Below, one piece after another: positions 59,801 through 64,000 of a stretch of 64,000 nucleotides of DNA. Both the position numbers and the translations under genes were made by a program. The notes beneath the pieces are model-generated. The model ran no database searches, was not told where the DNA came from, and saw only the letters and a program-made list of their open reading frames with translations. Position 1 is the first letter of the stretch. Each line of letters opens with the position of its first letter. Where the stretch lies: contig NZ_RYZK01000001.1 in NCBI RefSeq assembly GCF_003990645.1, positions 62,001-126,000 on the forward strand. The letters are read 5' to 3'. The DNA comes from Shimia sediminis. GTDB lineage: Bacteria > Pseudomonadota > Alphaproteobacteria > Rhodobacterales > Rhodobacteraceae.

Positions 59801-60727
59801 CTGCCGCTGTTCATGGACCTGCCGTTGCTGACCGGTGACGAAGACCCGATAGCACCGCATCTTGCCATCACGGCCAATCCCTGGCCCGGCAGTGTTGCGG
59901 TATACGATAGCGGGTCGGACAGTGACTATGCGCTGAATCTGTTGGAAAACCGTCGTGCCACCATTGGTGTGACAGAGACCGCATTGCTGCGGGCACCTGC
60001 GGGACAGTATGACCGCGGCGACGGATTGCAGGTCAAGTTGATCACCGGCGCATTTGAATCGATCAGTGAGGAACGTCTGCTGAACGGCGACAACCTGGCG
60101 ATGATCGGTGATGGCAGCTCGGGTAACTGGGAAGTCTTCCAATTCCGCGATGCCGAGCTGATCGCAACCAACACCTGGTGGTTGAGCCATCGTTTGCGGG
60201 GGCAGCTGGGATCAGACAGGCTGATGCCGGATGTCTGGCCCACGGGGTCGTATGTCGTGTTGTTCGACGGAGAAATTGACCAGATCAAGCTGGCCAGCAA
60301 CATGCGCAATATCGCGCGGCATTACCGGATTGGCCCGGCGTTACGCGGCTATGATGATCCGGCGTATGAGCATCTGGTCGAAGCCTTTGCAGGCAATGGT
60401 CTGCGGCCCTACAGCCCCTGCCATCTGAAAGCAGCGCCAGATGGGGCCGGGTCATTGGAAGTCAGCTGGGTGCGCCGAACACGGATTGACGGGGACAGCT
60501 GGGAGTTGGCTGACGTCCCCTTGGGCGAAGAGAGCGAACAGTACCATGTACGTGTAAAACAGGGGGCCACTGTGGTTCGTGAGGTCACGCGCAGCACATC
60601 GGACTGGAGCTACAGCGCGTCCGAGCAGACCTCGGATGGCGTTGTGGCCCCCTACGAGATCGAGGTGGCGCAGGTGTCGGCGCGGTTTGGTCCAGGGCTG
60701 TATGCCAGCCTGACGGTTGGGGCCTGA
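56804..60727 (+). CDS. GTA gene 15, baseplate/receptor-binding megatron protein
   Basis: 1307 residues. The N-terminus has a glycine-rich hydrophobic segment (VGGAVGGGLAGVSSVAIGRL). The GTA TIM-barrel-like domain lies at about 430-740 (RIGYAADWTEYFGYHPQDGS; HLDPLWSDEGIDFVGIDNYM; KPIVFAEMGCAAIDKG), followed by phage tail-tip domains. It forms the central fibre that contacts the recipient cell. Confidence 0.93.
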   Translation: MATLVLSAVGAAVGGAVGGGLAGVSSVAIGRLVGATLGRAIDQSILGSGSEAVDVGRVDRFRITGAAEGAAIPQLFGRMRIGGQVIWATEFVETVTRSGGGGKGLAPQPVSREYSYSVSLAIALCEGEITSVGRVWADGVEISPDDINMRVYKGTQDQLPDALMEAVEGEGMVPAYRGTAYVVMEAMPLEQFSNRVPQFTFEVCRPTPAHQEDAEGDIAHAVQAVAMMPGSGEYALATTPVHVSGAPGQSQNTNQNTPSGKTDFVTSVEALQDELPNCGSVSLIVSWFGDDLRCGDCNIRPKVERKNADGRKMKWGVFGFGRAQAEEIPQVDGRPVYGGTPTDQSVIEAIQHLREQGKDVMYYPFILMDQLEGNGLPDPWSDASDQPALPWRGRITSSKAAGQVGSPDGTAAAADEVADFFGTATASDFNVGNETVSYSGPSEWRYRRFVLHQAALCAAAGGVDAFCIGSEMRGLTQIRGAGNSFPAVEALRDLLVEVRAILGPDTRIGYAADWTEYFGYHPQDGSGDVYFHLDPLWSDEGIDFVGIDNYMPLSDWREGEDHADADWGSIYNPAYLKANVAGGEGYDWYYHSSAAREAQIRTPITDGAHGEPWVFRYKDIRGWWENAHHNRVGGTREASPTAWEPGSKPIVFAEMGCAAIDKGTNQPNKFLDEKSSESALPRYSNGRRDEYIQQQYIRAMTSYWCDTENNPVSAEYGAPMVDMSRAHVWAWDARPYPAFPNNRELWSDGGNYARGHWLTGRTATRSLASVVREICERAGVLAFDVSDLRGIVRGYVVDEVSEARAALQPLMLQHGFDAVERDGTLYFVMRDGREAVALDESRLAVSQDIEGDIEKSRQSEAEIAGRVRVQFVEADGDFDILAEEAVLPDEATHAVSSSQLPVSLTRSEGHQVVERWLTEARVSRDGARFALPPSALTVGAGDVVSLPGESGEVFYRVDRVEQGAMQIVEAVRIESAVYEPSAYAEDTPTQRAFVAPVPVLPLFMDLPLLTGDEDPIAPHLAITANPWPGSVAVYDSGSDSDYALNLLENRRATIGVTETALLRAPAGQYDRGDGLQVKLITGAFESISEERLLNGDNLAMIGDGSSGNWEVFQFRDAELIATNTWWLSHRLRGQLGSDRLMPDVWPTGSYVVLFDGEIDQIKLASNMRNIARHYRIGPALRGYDDPAYEHLVEAFAGNGLRPYSPCHLKAAPDGAGSLEVSWVRRTRIDGDSWELADVPLGEESEQYHVRVKQGATVVREVTRSTSDWSYSASEQTSDGVVAPYEIEVAQVSARFGPGLYASLTVGA

Positions 60728-60732
60728 ACCAC

Positions 60733-61041
60733 ATGCGCCGGGTGATGCATGGGGACGTTGTGGCGGCGGCGCGGGTGCTTCTGGGGCTTCCCGAAGCATG
60801 CCGCCGTCCGATATGCCGTCGGATGATCCAGGAAGCCCATGCCGCGCACCACTATTTTCGCCGCTTTGGGCGGGCGCATCTGTTGTGGGGGGACGGGTCA
60901 CTGATGGCAACGGCGCACAAGCGGGTTCTGCAACCGGAACCTGGATTTTCGGACAGCAGGTATTGCGGCTGTGTGGAAATGGTGTTGCATGAATTGATCG
61001 AATGGCGCGCTGGGCGGCAAGCTAACCGCGCGCGCAGCTGA
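60733..61041 (+). CDS. conserved protein downstream of GTA gene 15
   Basis: 102 residues (VMHGDVVAAARVLLGLPEAC at the start; GRAHLLWGDGSLMATAHKR in the middle; CGCVEMVLHELIEWR near the end). Its position right after g15 in the same orientation suggests it belongs to the GTA unit. Function unknown. Its 3' end overlaps the convergent DksA-like gene by 20 bases. Confidence 0.65.
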   Translation: MRRVMHGDVVAAARVLLGLPEACRRPICRRMIQEAHAAHHYFRRFGRAHLLWGDGSLMATAHKRVLQPEPGFSDSRYCGCVEMVLHELIEWRAGRQANRARS

Positions 61042-61381
61042 TGCATCGGGTGACCGAAGGGTCAAACGCCAGCCGCTTGGGCGCGATGTCTTCACCGCAT
61101 TCTTCGCAATAGCCGAATTCACCTTGATCGAGGCGTCCAAGTGATTGAAGGAGTGCGGTTTTCTTGGCGTCACGACGCAGCTGATTTGCCTTGGCCATGG
61201 CCTGGGACTGCAAGGCATCCATACGGCTGAGGCGGCCCACCGCCTGTTGATCCAGCGTGACCACGGATTGGCCTTGTTGCCCAAGGCGATCCTCTTCCTC
61301 CAGCGCGGCCAGGTGGCTGAGGATCAGGTTCCGATATTCTTCTGCGCTCTTCACATTCACGTTGCTGATCCTGGGGATCAT
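61022..61381 (-). CDS. DksA/TraR-family zinc-finger protein
   Basis: 119 residues. A helical N-terminal half (EEYRNLILSHLAALEEEDRL) is followed by a C4 zinc finger (YCEECGEDIAPKRL with CISCARG). The family binds RNA polymerase or related targets; this one is shorter than DksA, and the acidic DxxDxA coiled-coil tip is not clearly present. It is convergent with the gene after g15 and divergent from cysE. Confidence 0.85.
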   Translation of the reverse strand: MIPRISNVNVKSAEEYRNLILSHLAALEEEDRLGQQGQSVVTLDQQAVGRLSRMDALQSQAMAKANQLRRDAKKTALLQSLGRLDQGEFGYCEECGEDIAPKRLAFDPSVTRCISCARG

Positions 61382-61445
61382 CCCTTTGAATTTGCCGCCA
61401 ATCGACTATGTAGTGTAGTCTAAGGGCAAGAGAGGACGATTTGCC

Positions 61446-62249
61446 ATGGCTGAAACGCGCACGAAAATCACTGAGATTGACCCAACCTGGCAGAGAATTA
61501 CTGCCGAGGCGGAGCAGGCAGTTCGCGAAGAACCGCTGATGGGTGGCCTGGTGCACGCCTGTGTTCTGCATCACAAAACCATCGAACGCGCGCTGAGCTA
61601 TCGTTTTGCAGCCAAACTGGCGTCAAACGAGATGTCCATGGTGGTTCTGCGGGAAATTGCCGACGAAGCCTTTGCGATGGACCCGGCACTTGCCGAGGCT
61701 GCTCGGGCGGATCTGATGGCGATTTATGATCGCGATCCGGCAAGCCACCGGTTGTTGCAGCCGATCCTGTATTTCAAAGGGTATCAGGCTGTTCAGGCCT
61801 ATCGCATCGGCAATTGGCTGTGGCGTCAGGGCCGTAAGGACCTGGCCTATTTCATTCAAATGCGCACGTCCGAGATATTTGGCATCGATATTCACCCCGG
61901 CGCAAAAATTGGCAAAGGGATCATGATCGACCATGCCCATTCGATCGTGATTGGAGAGACGGCTGTTGTGGGGGACAATGTCTCGATGTTGCACTCGGTG
62001 ACGTTGGGTGGAACCGGCAAAGAGGAAGAGGATCGTCACCCGAAGATTGGCGATGGTGTTCTGATTGGGGCCGGCGCCAAGGTTCTGGGCAACATCAAGG
62101 TTGGCCATTGCAGCCGCATCGCGGCAGGCTCGGTGGTGCTGGAAGAGGTGCCCCCATGCAAAACAGTCGCGGGCGTTCCGGCAAAGATCGTTGGTGAGGC
62201 CGGGTGCGACCAGCCTTCGGTCGCTATGGACCAAATCCTTGAACACTGA
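61446..62249 (+). CDS. cysE: serine O-acetyltransferase
   Basis: 267 residues. The N-terminal helical domain is followed by the left-handed beta helix with hexapeptide repeats (IGETAVVGDNVSMLHSVTLG; KIGDGVLIGAGAKVLGNI). DHAHSIVIGE carries the active-site histidine. It makes O-acetylserine for cysteine synthesis and is usually feedback-inhibited by cysteine. Confidence 0.95.
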   Translation: MAETRTKITEIDPTWQRITAEAEQAVREEPLMGGLVHACVLHHKTIERALSYRFAAKLASNEMSMVVLREIADEAFAMDPALAEAARADLMAIYDRDPASHRLLQPILYFKGYQAVQAYRIGNWLWRQGRKDLAYFIQMRTSEIFGIDIHPGAKIGKGIMIDHAHSIVIGETAVVGDNVSMLHSVTLGGTGKEEEDRHPKIGDGVLIGAGAKVLGNIKVGHCSRIAAGSVVLEEVPPCKTVAGVPAKIVGEAGCDQPSVAMDQILEH

Positions 62250-62272
62250 CGTCGGACTGATCTGACAAAACA

Positions 62273-62304
62273 AAAGCGCCGCAAGAAGTTGCGGCGCTTT
62301 CTTT
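62273..62304. terminator. bidirectional terminator between cysE and pdhC
   Basis: AAAGCGCCGCAA pairs with TTGCGGCGCTTT, four-base loop, T-rich on the plus side. Confidence 0.85.
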
Positions 62305-62321
62305 ATGTAATACGCTTTACG

Positions 62322-63632
62322 TCAGACCAGCATGGTCATCGGGTTTTCCAGGTTGTCGACGATGTGTTTCAACACTTCGGCTCCGAGTGCGCCATCGATG
62401 ACCCTGTGGTCGACCGAGAGCGTCACGGACATGACTGTTGCGACTTCGAGAGCACCGTCTTTGCCAACAACCGGTTTTTTCACGCCCGACCCCACGGCAA
62501 GGATTGCGCCATGAGGCGGATTGATGACTGCATCAAAATTGTCGATGCCGAACATACCGAGGTTCGAGATCGCGAAACTGCCGCCCTGGTATTCGTGCGG
62601 CGCAAGTTTGCGATCACGGGCCCGGGTTGCCAGATCTTTCATCTCGGCTGACAAGGCAGACAGAGATTTAGCTTCTGCATCTTTCAGGACCGGTGTGAAC
62701 AAGCCACCTTCGATGGCGACAGCCACCGCCACGTCAGACGGTGTCAGTTTCAGAACGCGATCTCCTGCCCAAACGGCGTTGGCGTCCGGAACCGATTGCA
62801 GCGCCAGGGCACAGGCCTTGATGATGAAATCGTTGACCGAGAGTTTGACGCCACGTGTCTCAAGCTGGGCATTCAATTCGGACCGGAACTTTAACAAGGC
62901 ATCCAGACGGATGTCCCGGCGCAGGTAGAAGTGCGGAATGGTCTGTTTCGCTTCGGTCAGGCGGGCCGCAATGGTCTTGCGCATGCCATCAAGCGGCACT
63001 TCGACATAATCGCGCCCCTCGTACATACGGGCGACGCTGGCTGCGTCCGCGCTTTGTGGCAGGGGTGCAGGGGCCGAAGGTGTTGCGGCGCTGGTGGCGG
63101 CCACCGAGGCGGGCGCGGCGCCAGGTTTTGCGTTTTCCACGTCCGCCTTGACGATGCGTCCACGCGGGCCTGAGCCTTGGAGCGTTGCCAGATCAAGACT
63201 TTTGTCCGCGGCGATGCGGCGGGCGAGCGGTGACGCAAAAATACGACTGCCATCACTGGTCTTAGAACTGGGCGGCGCAGGCGTGGCAGGGGCCTCGGCA
63301 GTCCCTTGCGGGGCTTTCTCGGCCGCTGGAACCGATGGCTCTGTACCTGCCGGGGCCGAGGATGGGGCTGCGACGCTGCCCGCGTCTTCGCCGTCCTCCA
63401 GCATCATGGCGATGACAGTGTTGACCAAGACGCCTTCGGTGCCTTCCGCGATCAGGATCGGACCCATGATACCTTCGTCCACGGCCTCGAACTCCATGGT
63501 GGCCTTGTCCGTTTCGATCTCGGCAATGATGTCGCCGGACTGTACTTCGTCGCCCTCTTTGACCAGCCATTTGGCCAAAGTGCCTTCTTCCATCGTGGGG
63601 GAAAGCGCGGGCATGAGGATTTCAATAGCCAT
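62322..63632 (-). CDS. pdhC: pyruvate dehydrogenase E2, dihydrolipoamide acetyltransferase
   Basis: 436 residues. One lipoyl domain (residues 1-80, lysine in [14 protein letters not shown]), a proline-alanine linker, the E1/E3-binding domain ([32 protein letters not shown]) and the catalytic domain ending [14 protein letters not shown] with the active-site histidine. It passes acetyl groups to CoA. It is 14 bases downstream of pdhB. Confidence 0.96.
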   Translation of the reverse strand: MAIEILMPALSPTMEEGTLAKWLVKEGDEVQSGDIIAEIETDKATMEFEAVDEGIMGPILIAEGTEGVLVNTVIAMMLEDGEDAGSVAAPSSAPAGTEPSVPAAEKAPQGTAEAPATPAPPSSKTSDGSRIFASPLARRIAADKSLDLATLQGSGPRGRIVKADVENAKPGAAPASVAATSAATPSAPAPLPQSADAASVARMYEGRDYVEVPLDGMRKTIAARLTEAKQTIPHFYLRRDIRLDALLKFRSELNAQLETRGVKLSVNDFIIKACALALQSVPDANAVWAGDRVLKLTPSDVAVAVAIEGGLFTPVLKDAEAKSLSALSAEMKDLATRARDRKLAPHEYQGGSFAISNLGMFGIDNFDAVINPPHGAILAVGSGVKKPVVGKDGALEVATVMSVTLSVDHRVIDGALGAEVLKHIVDNLENPMTMLV

Positions 63633-63646
63633 TGTCGTGTCCTCCC

Positions 63647-64000
63647 TTAGCGATACGTGACTTGTTTGACGGCAGTGATCACGTCATCCGTCGTCACAAG
63701 CGCCAGTTTCTCAAGGTTCGCCGCATATGGCATGGGCACATCCTTGCCGGTGCAGTTGATCACCGGCGCGTCGAGGTAGTCAAAGGCGCGTTGCATGATC
63801 GTGGCAGAGATGTGGTTGCCAATGGACCCTACGGGCCAGCCCTCTTCGACGGTGACGCAACGGTTGGTTTTCATGACCGAGTTGATGACAGTGTCGTAGT
63901 CGATGGGGCGCAGGGTGCGCAGGTCGATGACTTCGGCGCTGATGCCGTCCTGAGCCAGCTTTTCCGCAGCCTCCAGCGCATACTGCATACCGATGCCAAA
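63647..64000 (-). CDS. pdhB: pyruvate dehydrogenase E1 beta subunit (5' end outside window)
   Basis: The C-terminal 117 residues are visible. [40 protein letters not shown] and the closing [15 protein letters not shown] are the transketolase C-terminal domain of E1 beta. The start lies beyond 64000. It is upstream of pdhC in the usual order. Confidence 0.95.
   Translation of the reverse strand, partial: FGIGMQYALEAAEKLAQDGISAEVIDLRTLRPIDYDTVINSVMKTNRCVTVEEGWPVGSIGNHISATIMQRAFDYLDAPVINCTGKDVPMPYAANLEKLALVTTDDVITAVKQVTYR

Overview
The window is chromosomal DNA from a marine Roseobacter-group alphaproteobacterium (Rhodobacterales, Ruegeria/Phaeobacter-like). The evidence is a full-length DMSP lyase DddP with all known metal and catalytic residues at family numbering, a complete RcGTA-type gene transfer agent cluster, a Hint-domain protein of the kind common in this order, and high-GC housekeeping genes (glnB-glnA, fabD/fabG/acpP/fabF, rpsF-rpsR-rplI, tig, pdhBC).

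Layout. 1-7.5 kb: small exported proteins sharing a C-x12-C motif, a DUF3445 protein, dddP, an outer-membrane barrel protein, a Hint protein overlapping a kinase-like gene, and exported proteins. 7.5-14.1 kb: purB, a methyltransferase, glnA and glnB, a bifunctional NAD(P)HX repair enzyme, and tRNA-Leu(UAG). 14.1-31.2 kb: a 17,060-bp element integrated in the tRNA-Leu 3' end and bounded by exact 30-bp att repeats. 31.2-46.6 kb: porin, tig, aquaporin, ribosomal proteins, YceI and cytochrome b561-YceI proteins, the fab genes with an inserted hisA-like gene, mltG, and a glycine-rich repeat protein. 46.8-61.0 kb: the GTA structural cluster g1-g15 plus one trailing gene. 61.0-64.0 kb: a DksA-type zinc-finger protein, cysE, pdhC and partial pdhB.

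The element is the most interesting part. It has an integrase, a divergent winged-helix-like gene, and a complete HK97-type head and packaging set: portal, protease-capsid fusion, connectors, HNH nuclease, TerS and TerL. Its tail genes are limited to two assembly chaperones, a gpI-like protein and a long tape measure. I see no major tail protein, distal tail, baseplate, receptor-binding, lysis or replication gene. Gene order is non-canonical, with terminase after the head genes. This fits a capsid-forming phage satellite or a strongly reduced prophage. Its right end carries a DUF4238 cargo gene, a structured non-coding stretch and small genes separated by strong hairpins.

The GTA cluster keeps every expected gene in order and uses separate protease and capsid genes, so two independent particle-forming systems sit about 16 kb apart. 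All assignments come from reading protein motifs and DNA signals; no database search was run.
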